Source: an uncultured Pelagibacteraceae bacterium (GTDB lineage Bacteria > Pseudomonadota > Alphaproteobacteria > Pelagibacterales > Pelagibacteraceae). Taken from it: a stretch of DNA of 60,539 bases. The number at the start of each line of letters is the position of its first letter. The first letter of the stretch is position 1. The stretch lies in NCBI GenBank assembly GCA_902591535.1, contig CACJBA010000006.1:1-60539 (forward strand), written 5' to 3'. The translations under genes were made by a program, and so were the position numbers. This document shows, piece after piece, positions 18,530 through 27,862 of the stretch. The notes under the pieces were generated by a model. That model ran no database searches. It saw only the letters and a list, made by a program, of their open reading frames with translations, and was not told the DNA's origin.

Positions 18530-19174
18530 TTAATTTTTTTTTTTAATTTTTTTAATATTTATCAAAAATGAATCTTTACTTGTTAAACTTTTTTTTTCTA
18601 CGTACTCCAGCTTCCAATATTTTTTAGAATTTTCAAAAATTCTTTTTCCACTTTTTCCCATAAAAAAAATTAAATTTTTATATTTAGAAAAATTTTCATA
18701 TACTAAATCTAAAACAACTGGCATAGGCTTAAATGCTCTCGACATAATTGTTCCTGTCTCTATATTTTTTATTTCAAAAATGTTTTGTTGAAAAACTTTT
18801 GTATTTAAATTTAATTTTTTTGAAACTTCTTTTAAGAAATGGCTTTTATGGTAGCTTTTTTCATATAGATGCACATTCATTTTGTTTTTCATGTTTTTTA
18901 GTATAATAGCCACTATAATTCCTGGCATACCACCTCCTGATCCTAAATCTGTAGTTGTATTGCTATTAAAGTCAATAAAATCAATAATTTGCGCTGAATC
19001 TATAATATGGCGGTCAATTATCGCCTTTTTAGATGCTGTATTTTGGCTAATTATGTTAATTTTTTTATTTTTTTCAAGAATCATGGATATATAGTTTTCA
19101 AAGTCTAAAAATGTTTCACGTGAAACATTTAACTCATTAAGTCTAGAGTAAGAATTTAAAATTTCTTGATCCAT
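18530..19174 (-). CDS. rsmG: 16S rRNA (guanine527-N7)-methyltransferase RsmG
   Basis: RsmG/GidB (214 residues) methylates G527 of 16S rRNA. The SAM-binding motif TDLGSGGGMPGIIVAI is near residue 75. IIDRHIIDSAQI near 50 is the family motif preceding it, and IMSRAFKPMPV near 140 is the conserved ARA-like element. The N-terminal segment NVSRETF is encoded by a perfect parS site, a dual use of sequence known in other bacteria. The ATG overlaps the mnmG stop by one base. Confidence 0.95.
   Translation of the reverse strand: MDQEILNSYSRLNELNVSRETFLDFENYISMILEKNKKINIISQNTASKKAIIDRHIIDSAQIIDFIDFNSNTTTDLGSGGGMPGIIVAIILKNMKNKMNVHLYEKSYHKSHFLKEVSKKLNLNTKVFQQNIFEIKNIETGTIMSRAFKPMPVVLDLVYENFSKYKNLIFFMGKSGKRIFENSKKYWKLEYVEKKSLTSKDSFLINIKKIKKKN
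19112..19127. promoter_or_regulatory. parS centromere site (ParB binding)
   Basis: A perfect 16-base palindrome TGTTTCACGTGAAACA, identical to the broadly conserved bacterial parS. It lies inside the 5' part of rsmG, two genes upstream of parA, and about 10.7 kb from the predicted oriC. I saw no second perfect copy in the window. Confidence 0.95.
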
Positions 19175-21045
19175 TAAGCTATATGCTTAATAGACTTTCT
19201 TTTAACGTGTGACAACAAAATATATACAGCTGCTGGGGTTATTCCATCAATTCTAAGTGCTTGACCCATGGTTTTTGGCTTTATTTCTTTAAATTTAGCT
19301 TTTACCTCATTAGATAAACCTGAAAGCCCATCATAATTAATTTTATCAGGTATTATTAGGTTTTCATCCCTCTTAAATGCTAATATATCTGCTTTTTGTT
19401 TCTTTAAATATCCTCTATAATGAGCATTAATTTCCACTTGTTCGTCAATTTCTTTACTAAAAAAAGGTATATCAGCCCATATTTCTCTAATTTTATTCAT
19501 ATCAACTCCTTTCTGAGTTAATATTTCATTTGAATTTCTTAAAACACCGTCCTTTGCTATTTTTATACCAAATTCGTCGGCTTTATTAGGTGATATAGTT
19601 GATTTACCCATTTTTACATTGATTTGGTTAATTTTGTCAAATTTATCTAAATAAATAGATTTTCTTTCATCGCCAATTAATCCAATTTCTAGTCCCTTTG
19701 AAGTTAATCTTTGATCTGCATTATCAGACCTCAGACTTAATCTATATTCAGCTCTTGATGTAAACATTCTGTAAGGTTCAGCGACACCTTTGGTGACTAA
19801 ATCATCTATCATTACTCCTATGTAAGCATCAGATCTATCAAGTATAAAAGGTTCTACTTTTTTCAAAGATAAAGCAGCATTTATTCCAGCTATAAGACCC
19901 TGAGCTGCCGCTTCTTCGTAACCTGTTGTTCCATTAATCTGACCTGCAAGGTAAAGATTGTTTATCTTCTTGGTCTCAAGCGTTAAAAACAGCTCTCGTG
20001 GATCTATATAGTCATATTCTATGGCATATCCTGGTCTTATAATAGAAACATTCTCTAAACCATTGATATTATTGCATATTTCTTGCTGCACATCAGCCGG
20101 GAGTGATGTTGAGATGCCATTTGGGTAAATTGTATGGTCATTAAGCCCTTCTGGCTCTAAAAATATCTGATGTCGGCCTTTATCGGCAAATTTTACTATT
20201 TTATCTTCTATAGATGGACAGTATCTAGGTCCAACACCCTGTATACTACCAGAGTACATAGCACTCTTAGATAAGTTTTTTTCAATAATTTTATGAACCT
20301 TATCGTTAGTATAAGTTATACGACATGAAACTTGTTTGTTAATATTTTTTTTGGTTAAGAAAGAAAAAAAATAAGGATCATCGTCTGCAAACTGTTCTTC
20401 TAAATTTTCATAATTAATTGTTCTTGAGTCAAGTCGAGGAGGGGTTCCTGTTTTTAATCTTCCTATTTTAAAATTGTATTTTTCTAATTGTTCACTTAAT
20501 CCTGTTGAAGGTTTCTCATCATACCTTCCAGCAGGTGTTCTTTCATCACCTATATGTATCAAACCATTTAAAAAAGTGCCCGTTGTTAGTATTAGCTTAG
20601 AACATAAAACTTTTTTACCCTCTTTAGTTATAAAGCCAGTTATTGTATTTTTTTCAAAAATGAACTTTATTACAGGATCTGAAAAAATGCTTAAATTACA
20701 GTAGTTTGCAAGTTTTTTTTGCATATATTTACGGTAAAGAGATCTGTCAGATTGAGTTCTGGGTCCTCTTACTGCTGGCCCTCTACTTCTATTTAACAAT
20801 CTAAACTGTATACCTGACTTGTCTGCTACATCTCCCATAACACCATCAAGGGCATCTATTTCTCTAACTAAATGTCCTTTACCCAATCCTCCTATTGCAG
20901 GGTTACAAGACATCTCACCGATAGTTTCTATTTTATGAGTAAATAGGGCAGTGTTCACTCCAAGACGAGAAGAAGCTGCAGCTGCTTCGCACCCAGCATG
21001 TCCTCCTCCAATCACCACAACATCAAATGAAAAATCATTTTTCAT
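19174..21045 (-). CDS. mnmG: tRNA uridine-34 carboxymethylaminomethyl-modifying enzyme MnmG
   Basis: MnmG/GidA (623 residues) works with MnmE to install cmnm5 on wobble U34 of certain tRNAs, using FAD, glycine and methylene-THF. The FAD-binding dinucleotide fold [20 protein letters not shown] lies at the N terminus. [23 protein letters not shown] carries the conserved Cys. [12 protein letters not shown] and the second signature [17 protein letters not shown] are present, as are the C-terminal MnmE- and tRNA-binding helices. Length is standard. It is followed, with one-base overlap, by rsmG. mnmE lies upstream and is separated by a probable terminator. Confidence 0.97.
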   Translation of the reverse strand: MKNDFSFDVVVIGGGHAGCEAAAASSRLGVNTALFTHKIETIGEMSCNPAIGGLGKGHLVREIDALDGVMGDVADKSGIQFRLLNRSRGPAVRGPRTQSDRSLYRKYMQKKLANYCNLSIFSDPVIKFIFEKNTITGFITKEGKKVLCSKLILTTGTFLNGLIHIGDERTPAGRYDEKPSTGLSEQLEKYNFKIGRLKTGTPPRLDSRTINYENLEEQFADDDPYFFSFLTKKNINKQVSCRITYTNDKVHKIIEKNLSKSAMYSGSIQGVGPRYCPSIEDKIVKFADKGRHQIFLEPEGLNDHTIYPNGISTSLPADVQQEICNNINGLENVSIIRPGYAIEYDYIDPRELFLTLETKKINNLYLAGQINGTTGYEEAAAQGLIAGINAALSLKKVEPFILDRSDAYIGVMIDDLVTKGVAEPYRMFTSRAEYRLSLRSDNADQRLTSKGLEIGLIGDERKSIYLDKFDKINQINVKMGKSTISPNKADEFGIKIAKDGVLRNSNEILTQKGVDMNKIREIWADIPFFSKEIDEQVEINAHYRGYLKKQKADILAFKRDENLIIPDKINYDGLSGLSNEVKAKFKEIKPKTMGQALRIDGITPAAVYILLSHVKRKSIKHIA

Positions 21046-21130
21046 AAGCCAAATTTATAGGTGATTATATAATTTACAAGATAGGCTTATTTTTTTGTAA
21101 ATAAACCACATTTATCAACGTTTTTTGATT

Positions 21131-21148
21131 AAAAAAGGCTAAAAAGCC
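21131..21148 (-). terminator. Intrinsic terminator after mnmE
   Basis: On the minus strand: GGCT, loop TTTT, AGCC, followed by six T (complement of 21131-21136). It lies 15 bases past the mnmE stop. The stem is only four base pairs, so efficiency is uncertain. It would separate mnmE from mnmG transcription. Confidence 0.5.
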
Positions 21149-21162
21149 AGCAAAAAGTCGTA

Positions 21163-22494
21163 TTATTTACCGATACAAAAATCGTTGAAAATACTACCTA
21201 ATATCTCCTCTACATCGACTTTTCCAACAATCATGCCTAAATGTCTAGTAGCTAATCTTAAATCTTCTGCTGCTTTATCAAAATCGTCTATTTCTTTTTT
21301 TTGACTAAAGTTATTCAAATGGTCTAAACACTGTTCTAAATGTTGTCTGTGTCTTTCTCTAGTAATATAAATATCATCACTAATTATAAATTTATTTTTT
21401 AAATTATTTTTTATTTTTGAAATTAGTTCATCGATATTTTTATTATCTTTAATTGAGATTAAAACATGATTAATATTTTTTATTTCTGAATCAATTTCTT
21501 TTACTAAAAGATCAGACTTGTTTATAACTAAAATTGCATTTTCATCTAATAAATCCTTCAAAACATCAGTAAAAACAGGGCTTTTTGCATCTACCACTAC
21601 AAGCTTTAAATCTGCTTCTTCGGCTCTATTTAAAGATAATTTAATACCTTTTTTTTCTATCTCATCTTTAGAGTCTCTTATTCCTGCAGTATCAGATATT
21701 ATTACAGGATAACCATCTATATTAAGATGAGTTTCGATAACATCCCTTGTCGTACCAGCTATTTCAGAAACAATTGCAACATCCCTGTTTGATAAATGAT
21801 TTATTAAACTAGATTTTCCTGCATTAGTAGGTCCAAGTATTGCAATCTTAAAGCCTTCTCTAATTCTTTCTCCAACTTTTTGATCATTTAAAATCTTTTC
21901 AATTTTTTTAATAACTTCATTTGAATTATTTTTAATTTTATCCAAAATATTGTTTGGCAAATCTTCATCTGGAAAATCTATTTTTGCTTCAACATGGGAC
22001 AAAATTTTTAGAAGTTTTTCTCTTAAAAAATTAAATTGATCTGAAGACTTACCATTCATAATTTTAATTGCTTGTTGTCTTTGAATTTCAGTTTCAGATG
22101 AAATTAAATCAGCAATACTTTCAGCTTTTAATAAATTTATTTTTCCATTTTGAAATGCAAGTTTTGTAAATTCACCTGGTTCTGCCAATCTACAATTTTC
22201 TATACCTGAGAGAGAGGAGTGCAGGGCATCTACAACGGCTTTGCTACCATGAACTTGGATCTCGGCCATATCTTCACCAGTGTAGCTCTCAGGCCCAGGA
22301 AACCATAAGATAATACCCTCATCAATAAGCTCAGAAGTGTTGATTTTGCTGATTTTTCTAAGGGTTGCTAATCTTGGTTTGGGTATTGGCTTGTTGGTTA
22401 ATAACTCAATAACAGTAGAAGTTTCAGGTCCAGATATTCTTATGACTGAAATTCCGGAAATACCAGGACCACTAGATAAAGCATAAATAGTCAT
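21163..22494 (-). CDS. mnmE: tRNA modification GTPase MnmE
   Basis: MnmE/TrmE (443 residues) is the GTPase partner of MnmG. The N-terminal domain starts TIYALSSGPGISGISVIRIS and binds formyl-THF. The G domain carries P-loop ILGPTNAGKSSLIN near 222, IAGTTRDVIETHL (G2), DTAGI (G3) and NKSDLL (G4). The protein ends in FNDFCIGK, the invariant C(I/L)GK C-terminal tetrapeptide with the functional Cys, confirming an intact end. A strong promoter places the transcription start at or next to the ATG. Confidence 0.97.
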   Translation of the reverse strand: MTIYALSSGPGISGISVIRISGPETSTVIELLTNKPIPKPRLATLRKISKINTSELIDEGIILWFPGPESYTGEDMAEIQVHGSKAVVDALHSSLSGIENCRLAEPGEFTKLAFQNGKINLLKAESIADLISSETEIQRQQAIKIMNGKSSDQFNFLREKLLKILSHVEAKIDFPDEDLPNNILDKIKNNSNEVIKKIEKILNDQKVGERIREGFKIAILGPTNAGKSSLINHLSNRDVAIVSEIAGTTRDVIETHLNIDGYPVIISDTAGIRDSKDEIEKKGIKLSLNRAEEADLKLVVVDAKSPVFTDVLKDLLDENAILVINKSDLLVKEIDSEIKNINHVLISIKDNKNIDELISKIKNNLKNKFIISDDIYITRERHRQHLEQCLDHLNNFSQKKEIDDFDKAAEDLRLATRHLGMIVGKVDVEEILGSIFNDFCIGK

Positions 22495-22500
22495 AGGTTG

Positions 22501-22530
22501 ATTATATCTCTAAAAATATAGTTATGTAAA
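22501..22530 (-). promoter_or_regulatory. Sigma-70-type promoter of mnmE (leaderless)
   Basis: Minus strand: TTTACA (22530-22525), 18-base spacer, TATAAT (22506-22501), then CAACCT and the ATG. The predicted transcription start coincides with the mnmE start codon. The 3' part of spacer and -10 (TTTAGAGATATAAT) is identical to that before the glycosyltransferase gene at 25999. Confidence 0.62.
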
Positions 22531-22598
22531 ATTTAATTATAAAAATTTCACATATTTAAAAATAAGATTTAAAAGTTAATGCCTCTGTTTTTTTTATT

Positions 22599-24299
22599 TT
22601 ATTTATTATACGAATTGTAAATACTGTATACAGTTTGATTAAAATCTTCAGAGAATTTTTTTGTATCAAAAATCACAGAAGATAATATTGTTTCATAGAT
22701 AGTTTTCCTAATTTTATCTAATTTATTTAAATCTTGAGATAACGAAACAGATTTAGAAACATAGTCATCAACATTATTTGCTACCAAGAAATCATTTTTA
22801 GAATTTTTCATAATACTTTCACCACATCTCGATACAAAATTATTACCTTTTAATACAATTACAGGGACGTTCATCCATAATGCCTCGAACGTTGTTGTAA
22901 CTCCATTATATGGAAAAGTATCTAAGCACAAATCTATATTCTTATAAATATTAAGATGATCTTCATGTTTTAAAAAATTAGCCTTTCGTAAGATTTTTAT
23001 TTTATCTTCAACGCCATTAGATTTAAATTTGTTCATTAGAATTTCTTCATTACAAAAATTAGATGACTTTAAGATCAAAATTGAGTTTTTAACTTTTGTT
23101 AAAATCATTGACCAAGCATCAATTGTTTCATCCGAGATTTTCATAAAATTATTTAAAGATCCAAAAGTAAAATATTTTTGATTCAAAGCTTTCAATTCAT
23201 TGAATTTTCTCTCATATTTAAAACCACAATGTGCATTCCAGATATTTGGAAGTTTAATTATTTTTTCAGAATATAAATTATACTCATTTTCATAAATCAA
23301 ATTTTTATCAGCTAACATATAGTCTACTGTATCAAACCCAGTAGTGTTACAGTATGCTAGCCAGGAAATTTGAATTGGTGCTACTCTTGAGTTAAATATT
23401 CCTATTCGTTTTGAGTTGGTATACCCAACTAAATCGAATAATATTTCAATATTGTTTTCTTGAATAATTTCAGAAATTTTTTGATTATTAAATTCTTGTA
23501 AATCAAACCATTCGTCAGAAAGTTCTCTCAAATGATTTTGACTGATATCATTAGTATCCTTTTTATTTAAAGAAAAAATAAAGATCCTAAATTTTGATTT
23601 ATCTATATATTTTAAAGTATCTTTTAAAAAATAATTAATAGAATGATTTCTAATAAGATCACAACTAACAAAACCAATATTTATTATCTGGTTTTTAACA
23701 TTGGCTAATGTATCAATTTTTTTAACTTTTAGTTTTGGATAATATTTAGAATTTTTTTTAGAAATATCGGCAATATCTTTTTGTGACCAATCGTAAAAAT
23801 AATTAGTTATATATGTTGACTGTCCTCTCAAATCTGTTGAATTAACAGTGTCATTTAAGATTTTGTTAGTAATTTCTTTTATTTTTTTTTTATCTAGCAA
23901 ATGAAAAAAAAGAAGCAACCCACTTTGAAGAAATTCTTCATTTTTATCAAAATAAAATTCTGCCTCTATGTAGAAATCTTTTGCTTTAAATAAATATTGG
24001 GAAAATTCTTTAAAAACACTAGAAACTTTAATAGCAACAATTATAAAGTTTTTTATTCCATTCAACCCATGTATAGATCTTTTTTCCTTTAAATAAGCTT
24101 GCTCAAATAAAGAGAGTGCATTTAAAATGTCTTCTTTTGATGGATTGCTTTTTAAATAATATGAATTCCCAAGCAAATTTATTAACCCTGATGGTCTGTC
24201 TTTTGGTAAAGTAGATTTTTCGGTAAACTTTATCAGTTCATCGTATTTTTTCTCTATATAAAAAGCTTTAATTTTATTCTTAACTTCTTCTGAAATCAT
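22599..24299 (-). CDS. GT41/SPINDLY-type glycosyltransferase, copy 2
   Basis: A 566-residue cytoplasmic protein whose C-terminal two-thirds match the O-GlcNAc-transferase (GT41) catalytic region: INIGFVSCDLIRNHSINYFL near 205 starts the first Rossmann lobe, APIQISWLAYCNTTGFDTVD near 305 and LDTFPYNGVTTTFEALWMNV near 470 are hallmark nucleotide-sugar segments. The first 180 residues are helical and TPR-like. Family members transfer GlcNAc (or fucose in SPINDLY) from a nucleotide sugar to Ser/Thr of proteins; substrate here is unknown. An in-frame TTG at 24305 exists, but the ATG at 24299, three bases after the upstream stop codon, is preferred. It is a diverged tandem duplicate of the gene at 24302-25999. 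Confidence 0.85.
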   Translation of the reverse strand: MISEEVKNKIKAFYIEKKYDELIKFTEKSTLPKDRPSGLINLLGNSYYLKSNPSKEDILNALSLFEQAYLKEKRSIHGLNGIKNFIIVAIKVSSVFKEFSQYLFKAKDFYIEAEFYFDKNEEFLQSGLLLFFHLLDKKKIKEITNKILNDTVNSTDLRGQSTYITNYFYDWSQKDIADISKKNSKYYPKLKVKKIDTLANVKNQIINIGFVSCDLIRNHSINYFLKDTLKYIDKSKFRIFIFSLNKKDTNDISQNHLRELSDEWFDLQEFNNQKISEIIQENNIEILFDLVGYTNSKRIGIFNSRVAPIQISWLAYCNTTGFDTVDYMLADKNLIYENEYNLYSEKIIKLPNIWNAHCGFKYERKFNELKALNQKYFTFGSLNNFMKISDETIDAWSMILTKVKNSILILKSSNFCNEEILMNKFKSNGVEDKIKILRKANFLKHEDHLNIYKNIDLCLDTFPYNGVTTTFEALWMNVPVIVLKGNNFVSRCGESIMKNSKNDFLVANNVDDYVSKSVSLSQDLNKLDKIRKTIYETILSSVIFDTKKFSEDFNQTVYSIYNSYNK

Positions 24300-24301
24300 G
24301 A

Positions 24302-25999
24302 TCAATTATCAACTTTATTGTTATAAACTTTTTCTAATGAAGAAAAGAATTCATCTGAGAACTTTTTTTTATCAAAAAGCGGCGAGTTAAGAGCATTTTC
24401 AAAAAGATTTTTTCTTAATTTTAAAAGCATTTCCTTATCCTTGGCCAGAGAAACTGCTTTATTTATATATTCTTCCCTATTTTTAGCAATTAAGTTATGA
24501 AGTTTTAAATTTTTATTTATAGAGTAGCCGCATCTAGAATTAAAATTATAACCTTCCATAACTATAACTGGAACATTCATCCAAATTGATTCAAATGAAG
24601 TTGTCACACCATTCCAGGGAAATGTATCTAAAGCAATATCTATTTTTTTATACTCATTTATATGATCAATAAAATTTTTATTATAATCTGAAAATATAAT
24701 AGATTCTAAAACTCCATGTTTATCAAATTTTTTTTTATACAATTCTTTAGATGTTGCGACTGAAGTTTTTAAAAGTAATTTTGAATTTTTAATTTTTTTT
24801 AATATTGAAGACCAAACTTCTATTACATCATCATTTATTTTGCTAAAATTATTAAAACATCCAAATGTTATAAAATTATTGTTTTCTGACGGCATACTAT
24901 TCTTTAATCTTTCAAGGGGGTATCCACAATGACAATTCCAAATATTAGGTAAATAAATAATTTTCTCAGAATAAAAATTTTCTTCTTGGGGTTTAATCAG
25001 ATTTTTATCAACAATTAAATAATCCATCTCTTTTAATCCTGTGGTATTTGTATAACCACACCACAAAACTTGAATTGGTGCTAAACGATTTTTAAATAAA
25101 GGCAATCTATGGTTTGAAGAAAAACCGTTAAGATCAATCATAATATCTATTTCGTCTTCTCTAATTTTATTGATTACCTCTAAATCATTAAGCCTCGAAA
25201 TATACAAATATTTGAAAACATATTTATTAAATTCCTTAACAGTATCATCGTCTACTAAATGATGATTATGATATAAATGAATTTTAAACTTTTCTTTGTT
25301 ATATGAGGTTAGAACTGATTTTAAAAAATAAGTGACGGAATGTTTGGATCTTATATCTGATGAAATAAAACCAATATTTATCTTATTATTTTTTGAAATT
25401 TTAAAATCAATCAATTCCTCTTGTGAATAGATGGGTAACTTATCATTAATTAGTTTTGAATTATCAAAATAATCACGTTGTGACCAATCATCGATATAAT
25501 TATTAAAAAAATTATAAGAAGCAATTAAATCTGGTTCAGGATGTGATTGAATAATTTTTTTAAGAAAATCAATAACAGTTTTAACACTAGATGTTCGCTT
25601 AAAAACCCTTAGGATTGCCTTCATTAAATTCAAATCGTTATTAAACAATTCTTGGTTTTCCTTGTAGATTAAATTTATCTCTTCAAAAAAATTGTTTTTA
25701 AACTTATTTCTATTTTTTTCATGTTCTTTATCAAAGAGGGCTACAGATGCATTAATTAAATTTTTTAAAGTTTCTTTTGACTTTTTTTTATCTATTTCTT
25801 TAAAATAAGAATTTCTAAAATCTCCGATTGCAAGCCTGATAGTTTCACTCGAATTACCAGACATCATCCTGCAAACACCTGATAAGTTTAATAATGCAGG
25901 GGTTTTTTCTTCATTTTTAATTTGTTCAATTATTATAATAACCTTAGAGTATTTTTTTTCTTTAAAGAGAGTTAATAAATCCAATTTTTCTTTATTCAT
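24302..25999 (-). CDS. GT41/SPINDLY-type glycosyltransferase, copy 1
   Basis: A 565-residue paralogue of its downstream neighbour, with the same plan: helical TPR-like N-terminal region (about 1-190), then the GT41 catalytic part with INIGFISSDIRSKHSVTYFL near 210, IDIMIDLNGFSSNHRLPLF, APIQVLWCGYTNTTGL and LDTFPWNGVTTSFESIWMNV. The phosphate/nucleotide-binding ends RCGYSINKN and RCGESIMKN are matched between the two. The gene has its own promoter with an apparently leaderless start, and lies between mnmE and rho, a spot that is usually uninterrupted in alphaproteobacteria. No obvious acceptor protein gene is adjacent. Confidence 0.85.
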   Translation of the reverse strand: MNKEKLDLLTLFKEKKYSKVIIIIEQIKNEEKTPALLNLSGVCRMMSGNSSETIRLAIGDFRNSYFKEIDKKKSKETLKNLINASVALFDKEHEKNRNKFKNNFFEEINLIYKENQELFNNDLNLMKAILRVFKRTSSVKTVIDFLKKIIQSHPEPDLIASYNFFNNYIDDWSQRDYFDNSKLINDKLPIYSQEELIDFKISKNNKINIGFISSDIRSKHSVTYFLKSVLTSYNKEKFKIHLYHNHHLVDDDTVKEFNKYVFKYLYISRLNDLEVINKIREDEIDIMIDLNGFSSNHRLPLFKNRLAPIQVLWCGYTNTTGLKEMDYLIVDKNLIKPQEENFYSEKIIYLPNIWNCHCGYPLERLKNSMPSENNNFITFGCFNNFSKINDDVIEVWSSILKKIKNSKLLLKTSVATSKELYKKKFDKHGVLESIIFSDYNKNFIDHINEYKKIDIALDTFPWNGVTTSFESIWMNVPVIVMEGYNFNSRCGYSINKNLKLHNLIAKNREEYINKAVSLAKDKEMLLKLRKNLFENALNSPLFDKKKFSDEFFSSLEKVYNNKVDN

Positions 26000-26006
26000 T
26001 AATAAT

Positions 26007-26036
26007 ATTATATCTCTAAATTTATTGAGATGTAGA
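26007..26036 (-). promoter_or_regulatory. Sigma-70-type promoter of the glycosyltransferase pair (leaderless)
   Basis: Minus strand: TCTACA (26036-26031), 18-base spacer, TATAAT (26012-26007), seven bases, then the ATG at 25999. The spacer end and -10 share the 14-mer TTTAGAGATATAAT with the mnmE promoter, and both have an 18-base spacer and no room for a Shine-Dalgarno. Confidence 0.55.
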
Positions 26037-26089
26037 ATTTTAGGAGTTTTAAAATAATTTTTATAATATAAGTGAAAAAAATTTATTAA

Positions 26090-27358
26090 TTAGGCTGGTT
26101 TGTTCATCGAATTAAAAAACTCAGCGTTATTTTTAGTATCTTTTAATTTTGAGTTTATAAACTCTATGGCGTCCATAGTTCCCATTGGAGCAATAATTCG
26201 TCTTAAAACATTCATTTTTTGAAGATCATTTTTGTCAAACAAAAGTTCTTCTCTTCTGGTTCCAGACTTTGTTATATCGATAGCTGGGTATATTCTTTTG
26301 TCTGCTATTTTTCTATCCAATATTGTTTCGCTATTACCTGTTCCTTTAAATTCTTCGAAAATTACTTCATCCATTCTACTTCCTGTATCGATTAAAGCTG
26401 TAGAAATAATTGTTAATGAGCCGCCTTCTTCAATGTTTCTTGCTGCACCAAAAAATCTTTTAGGTCTCTGAAGTGCATTTGCATCAACACCTCCTGTTAG
26501 AACCTTGCCTGAACTTGGTATAACGGCATTATATGCTCTACCTAATCTTGTTATAGAATCTAATAATATAATAACATCTTTTTTGTGTTCAGTTAATCGT
26601 TTGGCTTTTTCAATAACCATTTCAGCCACTGCTACGTGCCTTTGCGCTGGTTCATCAAAAGTAGAGCTAATTACTTCTCCTTTTACAGTTCTTTGCATGT
26701 CCGTTACTTCCTCGGGGCGTTCATCGATTAGTAGCACCATAAGGTAACACTCTGGATAATTTTTAGCTATTGAGTTTGCAATGCTCTGCAAAATCATTGT
26801 TTTCCCAGCTTTCGGTGGAGAAATAATTATAGATCTTTGTCCTTTTCCGATTGGACTAACTAAATCAATTAGTCTTGGAGTTAAATCTTGTTTTTTTTCA
26901 ACTTTTGTAGCCTCAACTTCCATAACCAACTGTTTATCTGGATATAAGGGTGTTAAGTTATCAAATGCAATTTTATGTCGTGCCTTTTCAGGTTCCTCAA
27001 AATTTATCTTACTAACTTGCAATAACGCAAAATATCTTTCTCCTTCTTTAGGAGCTCTTACTGGTCCTTCAACAGTATCTCCGGTCCTCAAACCAAATTT
27101 TCTAATTTGACTTGGGCTCACATATATATCATCTGGTCCCGGAAGATAATTTGACTCCATTGCTCTTAAAAAACCAAAGCCATCTTGTAATAACTGTAAA
27201 ACACCCACGCCAGTTATTTCTTCTTGCTCTGCGACTTTCTTAAGAATAGCAAAAAGGATTTCTTGTTTTCTTAATGTGCTAGCATTTTCAATACCAAGCT
27301 CTTCGGCCTGGGTAATGAGCTGTTCAGATGATTTTAGTTTTAGTTCTTGAATGTTCAT
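26090..27358 (-). CDS. rho: Transcription termination factor Rho
   Basis: Rho (422 residues) is the hexameric RNA helicase that ends transcription. Residues 1-45 are the Rho N-terminal helical domain. The cold-shock-type RNA-binding domain runs through [20 protein letters not shown] and [20 protein letters not shown]. The ATPase core has P-loop [15 protein letters not shown] near 180, Walker B region [16 protein letters not shown] near 262, and the Q/R loops near [20 protein letters not shown]. Length is standard, with no large insertion. With almost no intrinsic terminators visible in this window, Rho is likely to matter greatly. It is downstream of hemJ and has a candidate promoter of its own. 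Confidence 0.98.
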   Translation of the reverse strand: MNIQELKLKSSEQLITQAEELGIENASTLRKQEILFAILKKVAEQEEITGVGVLQLLQDGFGFLRAMESNYLPGPDDIYVSPSQIRKFGLRTGDTVEGPVRAPKEGERYFALLQVSKINFEEPEKARHKIAFDNLTPLYPDKQLVMEVEATKVEKKQDLTPRLIDLVSPIGKGQRSIIISPPKAGKTMILQSIANSIAKNYPECYLMVLLIDERPEEVTDMQRTVKGEVISSTFDEPAQRHVAVAEMVIEKAKRLTEHKKDVIILLDSITRLGRAYNAVIPSSGKVLTGGVDANALQRPKRFFGAARNIEEGGSLTIISTALIDTGSRMDEVIFEEFKGTGNSETILDRKIADKRIYPAIDITKSGTRREELLFDKNDLQKMNVLRRIIAPMGTMDAIEFINSKLKDTKNNAEFFNSMNKPA

Positions 27359-27394
27359 GATTGTTTTTTCGATAAGGACTTATCTGATTTATTC

Positions 27395-27422
27395 AATATA
27401 TATGCTAGAATTGTTATTTCAA
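27395..27422 (-). promoter_or_regulatory. Candidate promoter of rho
   Basis: Minus strand: TTGAAA (27422-27417), 16-base spacer, TATATT (27400-27395). Transcription would begin near 27388, giving a leader of about 30 bases that contains a small inverted repeat (GATAA, four-base loop, TTATC at 27371-27384). Confidence 0.45.
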
Positions 27423-27424
27423 CC

Positions 27425-27859
27425 CTAGATTGGCTTAAAAATAGCCAAAAAAACAACAATTATTAAAATTACTGTTGGTATTTCATTAATAATCCTAAAA
27501 AATTTTGCAGATCTTGTATTTAATGAATTCTTCAAATCATTAAGACATTTACCCAAATAATCGTTGTAAGCTGACAACAAAATTATCAGGACAATTTTAG
27601 TTTGAAACCACAATTGGGAAAAAATTTCTATCCCATTGAGATAGATCAAAACCAGTCCAAATACCCAAGTAAAAATCATAGCTGGCCGCATAATGTAATA
27701 AAATAATCTTCTTTCCATAACTTCAAAAATATCTGTTGCTTCTTTTTTTTCTTTATTCTCAACATGGTAAACAAAAATTCTTGGAAGATATAAAAGACCA
27801 GCCATCCAAGAAATGACTGCAATTAAATGTAGAGACTTAAATAATAAGTACATATTCAT
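27425..27859 (-). CDS. hemJ: Protoporphyrinogen IX oxidase HemJ
   Basis: A 144-residue integral membrane protein of the HemJ (UPF0093) family, which oxidises protoporphyrinogen IX to protoporphyrin IX, the step before ferrochelatase. Four hydrophobic helices are visible, starting with YLLFKSLHLIAVISWMAGLLYLPRIF, which contains the conserved His and the WMxGLxYLPR-type motif. A second family block is FYYIMRPAMIFTWVFGL. The gene order hemE-hemH-hemJ with three-base gaps strongly supports the role. It starts three bases after the hemH stop. Confidence 0.93.
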   Translation of the reverse strand: MNMYLLFKSLHLIAVISWMAGLLYLPRIFVYHVENKEKKEATDIFEVMERRLFYYIMRPAMIFTWVFGLVLIYLNGIEIFSQLWFQTKIVLIILLSAYNDYLGKCLNDLKNSLNTRSAKFFRIINEIPTVILIIVVFLAIFKPI

Positions 27860-27862
27860 TGA

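Noticed and set aside
26232..27110. Long open frames on the plus strand across rho (for example 26232-26471, 26505-26747, 26781-27110)
   Set aside because: They lie antisense to well-conserved Rho domains and their translations have no recognisable motif. They are shadows produced by codon bias.
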